DNA of 20,730 nucleotides from Smithella sp. D17. GTDB lineage: Bacteria > Desulfobacterota > Syntrophia > Syntrophales > Smithellaceae. A model generated the notes under the pieces. It had not been told where the DNA came from. It ran no database searches and saw only the letters and a list, made by a program, of their open reading frames with translations. Made by a program: the position numbers and the translations under genes. Shown one piece after another: positions 14,714 through 20,730 of this stretch. Location: NCBI GenBank assembly GCA_000753945.1, contig JQOA01000143.1, positions 1 to 20,730 on the forward strand. Reading direction: 5' to 3'. The first letter of the stretch is position 1. Each line of letters starts with the position of its first letter.

Positions 14714-16561
14714 CTACTCTTCATCTTTTCTGTTTGTTTCTGTTTCACTAATATGATCTTCCGGCTCATCCTGTTTTGAAGTAACAATACTTTCTTCAGG
14801 CTTAGCCGGTTCAATTATAAAAGGACTTGATTTCGCCGGAGCATTTTCCGCTGCCGGCAAATTATCTTCCTCGTGAACTTCCTGAACAATCGCCGATGCG
14901 CCATTCATTACCGGAGAGGTTTCCGTTGACGCTTCCGTCGGTTTTCTCTTCTTGTGCCGTGGTCTTCGGCGGTTTTTCTTTTTAGTATGTTTCTCGCCGT
15001 TTGCCGAAACTTTTTCCTCAATGTTCGAACTTGAAGCCTCTTGAACTTCTGCATCCTTTGTTTCTTCCGAATGGTCCTGATCATCAACATGCTCTCTGGC
15101 TATTTGCCGTATTTCCACATTATCCCAGGGTATTTCCGCGCTACCGGCAATATTCAAAGCAATATCGAACTCCGATTCCAAATCCAGCAGTTCGCTTCTT
15201 TTACGGTTAAGAATGTAATCGGCTATTTCGTGGGGCAAGATTATTTTCAATTCGGAATAAATTCCCTTGACGGCTTCCGATTCAATCTTACGAAATGCCC
15301 CCAGCGCAGCAGCTTCCAGAGATTGACGCAAACCGCTCCCTTTACAGAAAGGACATTTCGTGTAACTGATTTCCTGAATTGTCGACTGTTTCTTTTGCCG
15401 GGATAATTCGAGTATCCCGAATTTAGAAATACGCGAGAGCTGGATTCTGGCTTTATCTATACTAAGCGCTGTTTTGAAAGATTTCTCCACTTCGGCAATA
15501 TGTTTTTTGTCCATCATGTCAATAAAATCGATGACAATCAATCCGCCTAAGTCCCGTAACCGCAGTTGCCTGGCAATCTCCTCGCTGGCTTCAATGTTTG
15601 TTTTAAAGGCTGTCTCTTCAATATTTTTCTTATTGGAAGCGCGCCCGGAATTAACATCAATCGTAATCATAGCTTCTGTCGGATTGATAACAATGTGTCC
15701 GCCGGATTTAAGGTCTACGCGTTCCTGATAAATAACGCGTATTTGGTCTTCCAAATGATAATTGTCAAAAAGAGGTGTTTTTTCTTTGTAATGTTTGAGT
15801 ATTCTTATATAACGTGGAGAAATAGCTCTCAAATAAGCTTGCATTTTGCGGAAAGTTTCCAGATCATCAACAAGAATTTCGTCAATTTCCGATGTAAGGT
15901 AATCGCGCAAACTGCGTACGCCGAAATCTGTTTCCTGGTAAATCATGGAAGTTTTACCAAGACTGCCTGCTTTTTTATTGATTTCTTTCCAGAGACGCAC
16001 GAGATGTTGATAGTCACGGGCAATCTCCTGCTTTGTCCGGTTGAATCCCGCCGTTCTGACAATAAATCCCATACTCTCAGGGATTTTAATTTGTTTCATT
16101 ATATTTTTTATTTTCTGCCGGTCTTCTTCATCTTCAACTTTGCGGGAAATTCCACTGCCGGGTTTGTTGGGAAGTAAAACCAGATATCTGCCGGGAAGAG
16201 AAACATAAGAGGTAAGAAGGGCCCCTTTGTTGCCAATCGCTTCTCTAACAGCCTGAACGATTATTTCATTTCCAGCCTTCAGAACAGGCCGGCTATGGTC
16301 CTGGCCGTTTTCCTGTTGGGTTAAATATTCAGGATTGACATCCTTAAGCGGGAGGAAACCATCTTTAGAGCCTCCGTAATCAACGAAGGCTGCCTGAAGG
16401 CCGCGTTCAACTTTAAGAACTTTACCTTTATAAATGTTGCCGGTAATTGGTTCTCTCGTCGGCATTTCGATGTTGAAATCAACTAAAATGCCTTTTTCGT
16501 TAACCGTAGCCATCCGCATCTGTTCTTTGTGAACAGCGTTAACTAGCATAATGTGCTTCAT
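14714..16561 (-). CDS. rng: Ribonuclease E/G family endoribonuclease
   Basis: 615 aa from ATG 16561 (MKHIMLVNAVHKEQMR), preceded by AAAGGA; a frame extension to 16603 is not needed. An S1 RNA-binding domain occupies about residues 35-120 (GNIYKGKVLKVERGLQAAFV). The catalytic DNase I-like domain shows ITIDVNSGR (about 299) and IVIDFIDM (about 345), whose Asp residues bind magnesium. The zinc-link cysteines are in CPFCKGSG (about 402). The C-terminal 120 residues are acidic/basic low-complexity with an Arg-rich patch (KKKNRRRPRHKKRK), longer than classical RNase G but far shorter than the RNase E scaffold, and probably bind RNA. Functions: 5'-sensing mRNA decay and rRNA processing. Confidence 0.93.
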   Translation of the reverse strand: MKHIMLVNAVHKEQMRMATVNEKGILVDFNIEMPTREPITGNIYKGKVLKVERGLQAAFVDYGGSKDGFLPLKDVNPEYLTQQENGQDHSRPVLKAGNEIIVQAVREAIGNKGALLTSYVSLPGRYLVLLPNKPGSGISRKVEDEEDRQKIKNIMKQIKIPESMGFIVRTAGFNRTKQEIARDYQHLVRLWKEINKKAGSLGKTSMIYQETDFGVRSLRDYLTSEIDEILVDDLETFRKMQAYLRAISPRYIRILKHYKEKTPLFDNYHLEDQIRVIYQERVDLKSGGHIVINPTEAMITIDVNSGRASNKKNIEETAFKTNIEASEEIARQLRLRDLGGLIVIDFIDMMDKKHIAEVEKSFKTALSIDKARIQLSRISKFGILELSRQKKQSTIQEISYTKCPFCKGSGLRQSLEAAALGAFRKIESEAVKGIYSELKIILPHEIADYILNRKRSELLDLESEFDIALNIAGSAEIPWDNVEIRQIAREHVDDQDHSEETKDAEVQEASSSNIEEKVSANGEKHTKKKNRRRPRHKKRKPTEASTETSPVMNGASAIVQEVHEEDNLPAAENAPAKSSPFIIEPAKPEESIVTSKQDEPEDHISETETNRKDEE

Positions 16562-16658
16562 AAATGTCCTTTTTGGCTGGCTGATATTTCTGCACGTGTA
16601 CAAGCGCCAATAGACTTTTTGAGAGTCTATTTATAAAATACCGCTCAACCTGTTATAT

Positions 16659-17267
16659 TTATAGAAAGGCGCTTATATCGCCTTTTCCTATTCTTATAAT
16701 TTCTATGTTGTCATCAACCAAACTGATGACGCTCGATGGTTGCGGCATAATAATACCACCATCAATAATTAAGTCAACCACACGGCCGAAGTATTCTTTG
16801 ATCACAGAGGGATCACCCAGTGTTTCGCCCTGGTCTGTTTTCACACTGGTGCTGATTATCGGCTGACCGAGTTCTTTGACCAGCGAAAGACAAATCTGAT
16901 TGTCCGGAACTCTTATACCCGTTGTTGACCGTTTCGGCAAAATAATTTTTGGCACCAGACGCGAGGCTTCCAGAATAAAAGTATAAGCCCCCGGTAAAAG
17001 TCTTTTCATTGTTTTATAGGCATAATCGGTAACCTTGGCGTATTCGCTGATGTGTTTCAGATCGGAGCAGACAAAACTCAGGGGTTGTTTTCTGTTTCTT
17101 TTTTTTAATTCGTATATTTTTTCAATACCTTTTTTATTCGACAAATCACAGCCCAATCCGTAGACCGTATCGGTAGGATAGATTATTATCCCGCCATCAC
17201 GCAGAATATCCACGGCTTTTTTAATAAGCCGCATTTGCGGATTCTGGCCGTTGATGGACAGCAACAT
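16659..17267 (-). CDS. Sua5/YciO/YrdC family protein (YciO-like)
   Basis: 202 aa from ATG 17267 with AGGAAG upstream. The YrdC fold is clear: IIYPTDTVYGLGCD (28-41), ELKKRNRKQPLSFVC (53-67) and GAYTFILEA in the middle. The N-terminus INGQNPQMRLIKKAVDIL is typical of the YciO branch rather than TsaC or Sua5. Members make threonylcarbamoyl-AMP for the t6A37 modification of tRNA, though YciO itself is less active or of uncertain role. It lies 97 bases upstream of the RNase gene on the same strand, so they may be co-transcribed. Confidence 0.92.
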   Translation of the reverse strand: MLLSINGQNPQMRLIKKAVDILRDGGIIIYPTDTVYGLGCDLSNKKGIEKIYELKKRNRKQPLSFVCSDLKHISEYAKVTDYAYKTMKRLLPGAYTFILEASRLVPKIILPKRSTTGIRVPDNQICLSLVKELGQPIISTSVKTDQGETLGDPSVIKEYFGRVVDLIIDGGIIMPQPSSVISLVDDNIEIIRIGKGDISAFL

Positions 17268-17439
17268 TTTTTAACTTCCTATTGTTTATTGCTTTTACGA
17301 AAGGTGTATATCAAGAAACAGACACTTTCGCAACGACAGCTTTGAAATGAAAAGGATTTAACCATCACAGCCAATGAGTCTGTGTAGCAATTACTTTTCC
17401 TGTCATTAGGTGCGTGTCCCCCGCTGGCGGGGGATTAAG

Positions 17440-17616
17440 GGGGTGGATTTGTTAGGCTTGAACGACAACAAGGAATTTACCCTCAATGAAAAAGCGCTTG
17501 CACAAGACGCCACACGGGATGGCTATTTCGGCGTGGTTACGAATGTCATGGACCTGGATGCGAAAGAGATTGTTGAGAACTACAAGACGTTGTGGATTGC
17601 AGTAATTCCCATTTAG
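17440..17616 (+). pseudogene. IS transposase remnant (IS4/IS1634-like)
   Basis: The frame reads FTLNEKALAQDATRDGYFGVVTNV, then LDAKEIVENYKTLW, and stops soon after. This matches the middle-to-late part of IS1634-type DDE transposases (AxDGYxxLxTN ... EIVxxYKxLW), where the catalytic Glu region would follow. Only about 45 recognisable residues remain and both ends are lost. A GC-rich stretch, CCCCCGCTGGCGGGGG at 17418-17433, lies just upstream. Confidence 0.65.
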
Positions 17617-17656
17617 TCAGAAACATCTGGAAATCAACAATCAGACGATTGAAAGC

Positions 17657-17688
17657 ACTGAAAGAATGATAGACTGAAAGAATGATAG
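17657..17688. repeat. Tandem duplication of a 16-bp unit
   Basis: ACTGAAAGAATGATAG occurs twice with no spacer and no mismatch (17657-17672 and 17673-17688), immediately after the transposase remnant. Confidence 0.9.
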
Positions 17689-17820
17689 GAGGAAATGTAT
17701 TCCTTAATTCTTTTGTAATTAGTTGTGTTCACTTCCCGATCGTCTATCAGGCTATTGACGGCACGGAAAGCAATTGTTTCCGCTTTATCGTAAGCATCTT
17801 TCTTGTCAAGTACCTCTCCT
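17689..17820 (-). pseudogene. Possible unrecognised coding remnant
   Basis: On the minus strand a frame reads VLDKKDAYDKAETIAFRAVN then SLIDDREVNTTNYKRIKEY, with a protein-like amphipathic pattern. It is closed upstream by a stop near 17815 and has no start codon. I do not recognise the family. It could be the decayed C-terminus of a gene cut by the neighbouring repeats, or chance. Confidence 0.25.
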
Positions 17821-17844
17821 GCTTATTTTTCATAACCAAATTTT

Positions 17845-17975
17845 GATGAAGTCGTAAAAAGTCGAAAAACCGTCATACCGGTGAAGGCCGGTATCCAGAA
17901 CCTATTGAAATAACTGGATTCCCGCCTTCGCGGGAATGACAAAAAAGGGCAAAAGCGACTTTTTACGAGACCATC
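17845..17975. repeat. MITE-like palindromic repeat
   Basis: Perfect 13-bp inverted arms TCGTAAAAAGTCG (17852-17864) and CGACTTTTTACGA (17956-17968), extended by GATG/CATC at the outer ends. Inside are inverted copies of the common CGTCAT...GGTATCCAG / CTGGATTCCCG...GGAATGAC motif. The element is 131 bp with no ORF. Confidence 0.7.
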
Positions 17976-17993
17976 AATTTTATGTCAAAATAT

Positions 17994-18057
17994 TTGTAGC
18001 CGTTATCTTGCGGATTGATCGGGTATTGCGACCTTCAGGTTAGATCAATCCCTACAA
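17994..18057. repeat. Inverted repeat, long hairpin
   Basis: TTGTAG (17994-17999) pairs with CTACAA (18052-18057), and GGATTGATC (18012-18020) pairs with GATCAATCC (18043-18051). It has no T-run and no adjacent gene to terminate, so it is another intergenic repeat in this remnant zone. Confidence 0.6.
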
Positions 18058-18131
18058 CAACGATTCTAGGGCGGGCACCCCGTGCACGCCGATTATTATT
18101 TATTTTCGGCGCGTTCAGGAAACGCGTCCTG

Positions 18132-18586
18132 GTGTGCCCGGCATGGGCGCGAACTATCAGAATGAAAGGAGTCTGACGGAGCCGACAGCGGCAACCGTAG
18201 CCGAACGGCAAGGGGGAACCCGCAAGGGGAAGCTGGAAGAAGCCGAAGGCAGGCTATTGCCAGAAGCGCGAGCCTCCAGGAGCCGCAGGGCGCGACAACA
18301 CCGGTCACCACCCTTCGGGCGCAGAGAAGCCCAAGGGTGAAGCCCGTCAAGCACGACAGCGTTGGAAGGCAAGTGGAAGGCGACACGAAAGCCGGAAAGA
18401 AAGCGATGTACGATCATCGCCGAGTCTTCAGAAAGCCCTGTCAAACGCAACCCTGCGTCGATATGGCTTTCTGCTGCCGTCAGAGGCTTTCGGATAAACC
18501 GATGTACCTAATCGCCGGATGCGGAAAACCGCATGTCCGGTGGTGTGGGAGGGTCATGGGGCGCAATCCCCGCGACTCGACCCGAT
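18132..18586 (+). mobile_element. ORF-less group II intron (group IIC-like ribozyme)
   Basis: The 5' end GTGTGCCCGGCATGGGCG matches the start of bacterial class C introns. Near the 3' end, domain V is visible at about 18511-18541: lower stem CGCCGG/CCGGTG including the G-U wobble of the catalytic triad (here CGC, as in group IIC), a two-base GT bulge, and an upper stem ATGCGG/CCGCAT closed by AAAA. Domain VI-like pairing (GGGTC...GACCC) follows, ending near ACCCGAT. The length of about 455 bases leaves no room for a reverse transcriptase. The insertion is directly after overlapping hairpins (18087-18131), the usual group IIC target. Exact ends are uncertain by a few bases. Mobility would need a protein supplied from elsewhere. 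Confidence 0.8.
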
Positions 18587-18747
18587 CACGCTGCTCACTG
18601 CCGCCGCGTTATCCTTTGAATTCAAGTTGGTTTTCGCGCTTTGAGGCGAATGTTTTGGTGCCCACACGAAAATAACATTTTCTTTCATCCTGTTTTGTGG
18701 TATAGAATAAAGCATCAAATTTAATACCAGAAAGGATGTGAATTATA

Positions 18748-19032
18748 ATGTCTTTGAGCATATCTGAAGATATCAAGACGGTTTCCGACTTAAAAAAGAA
18801 AACGAATGAAATTTTCAAACAACTGCACCATACGGGACGTCCCATTGTTGTAACAGTTAACGGCAAGCCTGACGCCATTTTAATGGACGTAAATGTTTTT
18901 GAAAAAAAGATGAAAGCGCTTAATCTCGGATTGCTGCTGGCGCAGGCGGAAAAAGATGTCAAAGACGGCCGCACGAAGGATGCCCGGATTTTCTTAAAGG
19001 AGATTAAGAAAAGTGCCAAAATTTCGAGTTGA
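18748..19032 (+). CDS. Phd/YefM family antitoxin
   Basis: 94 aa from ATG 18748, with AAAGGATG upstream. The fold signature IKTVSDLKKKTNEIFKQL then TGRPIVVTVNGKPDAILMDV (30-48) is that of Phd/YefM antitoxins, which bind DNA through the N-terminal half and the toxin through the flexible C-terminal tail. A TATAGAAT near 18701 may be the promoter -10. The toxin gene starts inside its last codons (20-base overlap), the usual coupled layout. It is expected to repress its own operon as a complex with the toxin. Confidence 0.9.
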   Translation: MSLSISEDIKTVSDLKKKTNEIFKQLHHTGRPIVVTVNGKPDAILMDVNVFEKKMKALNLGLLLAQAEKDVKDGRTKDARIFLKEIKKSAKISS

Positions 19033-19384
19033 AATTACCGGGACTGCCCAATCGGATATTTGGGGCATATTTCATTATATCTCTGCCGATAACCAAACGG
19101 CGGCAATTAATCTCATCCAGGAAATTGAAAGACAAATTAATTCCTTGGAAATATTTCCCTTAAGAGGCCCGGTCATTCCCGAATCTTTTGAACTGGGTGT
19201 AGAATACCGCCACATCATTTATGGTCATTATAGAACCGTCTTCAAAGTTGATCACTCCAGAGTCATTATTATGCGAGTTATTCATGGCGCTCGCTTGATG
19301 AATATGGATATTTTTGAAAAAATCCCGGTACCGAACAGGAAAATAACGAAAGAAAACGGATATGAAGGCCAAAGCCTTCGATAG
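19013..19384 (+). CDS. RelE/ParE family toxin
   Basis: 123 aa from GTG 19013, inside the antitoxin gene; an AAGGAG site at 18998-19003 supports this start. The family pattern is clear: VEITGTAQSDIWGIFHYISA, AAINLIQEIERQINSLEIFP, YRHIIYGHYRTVFKVD and VIIMRVIHGARL. Members cut mRNA on the ribosome (RelE type) or poison gyrase (ParE type); the sequence alone does not decide. The tail after RLM is about 25 residues longer than usual and basic. Neutralised by the upstream antitoxin. Confidence 0.9.
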   Translation: MPKFRVEITGTAQSDIWGIFHYISADNQTAAINLIQEIERQINSLEIFPLRGPVIPESFELGVEYRHIIYGHYRTVFKVDHSRVIIMRVIHGARLMNMDIFEKIPVPNRKITKENGYEGQSLR

Positions 19385-19397
19385 TCTCGACATGGAT

Positions 19398-19447
19398 ACA
19401 ACTTGTTGACAACTTTTAAAATTAGTTTACAATAAAGTTGTCAACAA
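19398..19447 (+). promoter_or_regulatory. Palindromic operator with embedded sigma-70 promoter (upstream copy)
   Basis: Perfect 14-bp inverted arms TTGTTGACAACTTT (19403-19416) and AAAGTTGTCAACAA (19434-19447). The left arm contains a consensus -35 TTGACA (19406-19411); 16 bases later lies TACAAT (19428-19433) as -10. The right arm covers the predicted start of transcription. Any protein binding the arms would block the promoter. Each arm is itself a near-palindrome (GTTGACAAC). Confidence 0.8.
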
Positions 19448-19465
19448 TAATTACAGAGAAAATAT

Positions 19466-20485
19466 ATGGAAATGAGAACTCTTATCCTCAATACAATCAA
19501 GAAACAGGGGCAGGTGACTACCGCTGATATCGTGGACCAAACAGGGCTTTCGCGGGCTTACGCTCAGAGGTTTCTGAAAAACCTTGCTGATGAAGGCGTT
19601 ATTGTTTTGATGGGTAAGGCAAATCAGGCCCACTATATTATGCCTTCGCCAAAAGGTTCAAGCATTGCGAAACCTTTAAGGGTTCACCGGATCATGCTCA
19701 ACAAGGATTTGGCCGAGGATAAGGTGTTGCGTCGAATCAAAGAAGAAAGCGCAATCTTCCAAGGCGTTGCCGCTAACGTTTCTTCCATTATCGATTACGC
19801 TTTTACCGAGATGCTCAACAACGCGATTGAGCATTCTACTTCGGAAAAGATAGACTTGGTCATTATGAAAACCGCGACAGATATCCGGTTTACGGTGGCG
19901 GATCGGGGTGTCGGCATATTTAACAATATTATGAAAATAAAGCGTCTGCACACAACGATTGAAGCCATTCAGGACCTGCTCAAAGGAAAAGAAACTACCG
20001 CGCCTGATGCCCACAGCGGCGAAGGCATATTCTTTACGTCCAAAATCGCTGATCGTTTGATCATTAAGAGTTTTGAGAAGAAGCTCGTTTTTGACAATAT
20101 CGGGCAGGACATTTATATAAAAGATGTCCAATCCGTGAAAGGAACAAAGGTTGATTTTGTCCTGGATTTAAAATCGAAAAAGAAACTGGCTGATCTTTTC
20201 AATAAGTACACGGATGATTCCTTCCAATTCAGCAAAACCGGGGTGAAGGTGAAGCTGTATCATCAGGATGTGGATTATGTTTCAAGATCGCAAGCACGGA
20301 GACTTCTGGCAGGTCTGGAAAAATTCAAGACGATTGAACTCGATTTCAAAGACATTAAAACCCTCGGGCAAGCCTTTGCCGATGAGGTATTCCGAATCTG
20401 GCAATCTACGCGCAAAGATGTTAAGTTTGTCGTTAAAAACGCCAACGAAAACGTAATGATTATGATTAAACGTGCGCAATCATAG
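19466..20485 (+). CDS. wHTH / GHKL ATPase / STAS-like (DUF4325) fusion regulator
   Basis: 339 aa from ATG 19466 (ATG 19472 also possible; weak ribosome site). Three modules: a winged helix-turn-helix at about 5-60 (VTTADIVDQTGLSRAYAQRF); a histidine-kinase-type ATPase at about 85-235 with N-box EMLNNAIEHS (115-124), G1 DRGVGI (146-151) and G2 HSGEGIFF (183-190); and a C-terminal STAS-like DUF4325 at about 270-335 (IELDFKDIKTLGQAFADEVFR). The ATPase resembles SpoIIAB/RsbW anti-sigma kinases and the STAS part their anti-sigma antagonists, so kinase and antagonist are joined with a DNA-binding head. No phospho-accepting Ser is evident in the STAS core. Copies of one palindromic operator lie just before and just after the gene, suggesting autoregulation. 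Confidence 0.88.
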   Translation: MEMRTLILNTIKKQGQVTTADIVDQTGLSRAYAQRFLKNLADEGVIVLMGKANQAHYIMPSPKGSSIAKPLRVHRIMLNKDLAEDKVLRRIKEESAIFQGVAANVSSIIDYAFTEMLNNAIEHSTSEKIDLVIMKTATDIRFTVADRGVGIFNNIMKIKRLHTTIEAIQDLLKGKETTAPDAHSGEGIFFTSKIADRLIIKSFEKKLVFDNIGQDIYIKDVQSVKGTKVDFVLDLKSKKKLADLFNKYTDDSFQFSKTGVKVKLYHQDVDYVSRSQARRLLAGLEKFKTIELDFKDIKTLGQAFADEVFRIWQSTRKDVKFVVKNANENVMIMIKRAQS

Positions 20486-20487
20486 GT

Positions 20488-20537
20488 TACAACTTGTTGA
20501 CAACTTCTAAAATCAATATTTAAAAAAGTTGTCAACC
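20488..20537 (+). promoter_or_regulatory. Second copy of the palindromic operator/promoter
   Basis: TTGTTGACAACTT (20494-20506) and AAGTTGTCAAC (20526-20536) repeat the upstream operator. The first 26 bases (20488-20513) match 19397-19422 with one difference. TTGACA (20497-20502) is kept; the -10 position holds only TTTAAA, so promoter strength is doubtful. No plus-strand gene starts in the remaining 190 bases; the controlled gene may lie outside the window or be lost. Confidence 0.7.
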
Positions 20538-20540
20538 ATT

Positions 20541-20609
20541 TTATTTCTTTTTCAAGAAATCATTAGGCGTAATACCGGCTTCTCTTAAAATTGCTCTTGA
20601 TGTGAATTT
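20541..20609 (-). pseudogene. Possible HicA toxin C-terminal remnant
   Basis: The minus strand reads TSRAILREAGITPNDFLKKK then TAA. This resembles the last helix of HicA mRNA interferases (xxILRxAGIxxEEFLxxL). In-frame stops lie just upstream of 20609, and the body of the toxin is missing, so at most this is a fragment. Confidence 0.35.
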
Positions 20610-20730
20610 TTATTATTTGTTCCATAGCTGCCTTTATGTTTATTCAGACACAACAATATAATAATGTTGTTTGCCTTGTTAAGTTTCAGATCGTAGTTCT
20701 ACTATTTTTGTCATTGCCCGGCAGCGACCG
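20610..20730. other. Right edge, no feature seen
   Basis: AT-rich sequence without a recognisable gene, tRNA or repeat. The ORFs antisense to the regulator gene do not extend here. Confidence 0.5.

Noticed and set aside
15566..16177. Plus-strand ORF of 203 codons opposite the RNase G/E gene
   Set aside because: Shadow of a strongly supported gene on the other strand; composition is Phe/Ile-rich without domain pattern.
18134..18675. Several ORFs of 68-112 codons on both strands
   Set aside because: They lie inside the group II intron ribozyme or run out of it; no protein family pattern and no ribosome binding sites.

Overview
The window (about 42% GC by eye, not computed) looks like a Desulfobacterota/deltaproteobacterial chromosome, perhaps near Syntrophales. 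That placement is inference from gene content and order (serS, murJ, DUF167, yggT, proC, an RNase E/G and a YciO-type Sua5 protein) and from Gram-negative features; no marker gene fixes the taxon.

Layout. (1) 1-4710, plus strand: the end of a three-gene, translationally coupled cassette: a 5'-truncated SMC/TrlF-like ATPase, an AlbA_2/GHKL-ATPase protein and a type III-like helicase-nuclease. It looks like an anti-phage or restriction module. (2) 4796-7949: a D,D-peptidase with a downstream HD-GYP protein, a family 25 glycosyltransferase, and a small membrane protein on the other strand. (3) 7950-9416: a stable-RNA region with tRNA-Arg(ACG), tRNA-Ser(GCT) and tRNA-Ser(TGA), mixed with broken tRNA-Ser pieces, GC-rich double-hairpin palindromes and a small GIY-YIG nuclease gene. 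(4) 9417-17267: housekeeping genes serS, murJ, DUF167, yggT, an alpha/beta hydrolase with an internal deletion, proC, RNase G/E and YciO. (5) 17268-18660: degraded mobile DNA with an IS transposase fragment, hairpin repeats and an ORF-less group IIC-like intron. (6) 18748-20730: a Phd/YefM-RelE/ParE toxin-antitoxin pair, then a wHTH-ATPase-STAS regulator bracketed by two copies of a palindromic operator/promoter, and a possible HicA remnant.

The most unusual part is 8585-9387. Each of the two intact tRNA-Ser genes is followed by a second copy of its own 3' end. Each copy is interrupted at the same point of the T-loop (between the bases equivalent to 55 and 56) by a double-hairpin palindrome. 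Upstream of tRNA-Ser(TGA), a GIY-YIG gene lies between a second copy of the 5' half of that tRNA, broken right after the anticodon and abutted by the same kind of palindrome, and the intact tRNA gene. The whole set lies directly downstream of serS. This suggests a small mobile cassette or palindrome family that targets tRNA-Ser loops. Second in interest are the regulator gene with its flanking operators and the defence-like cassette at the left edge.
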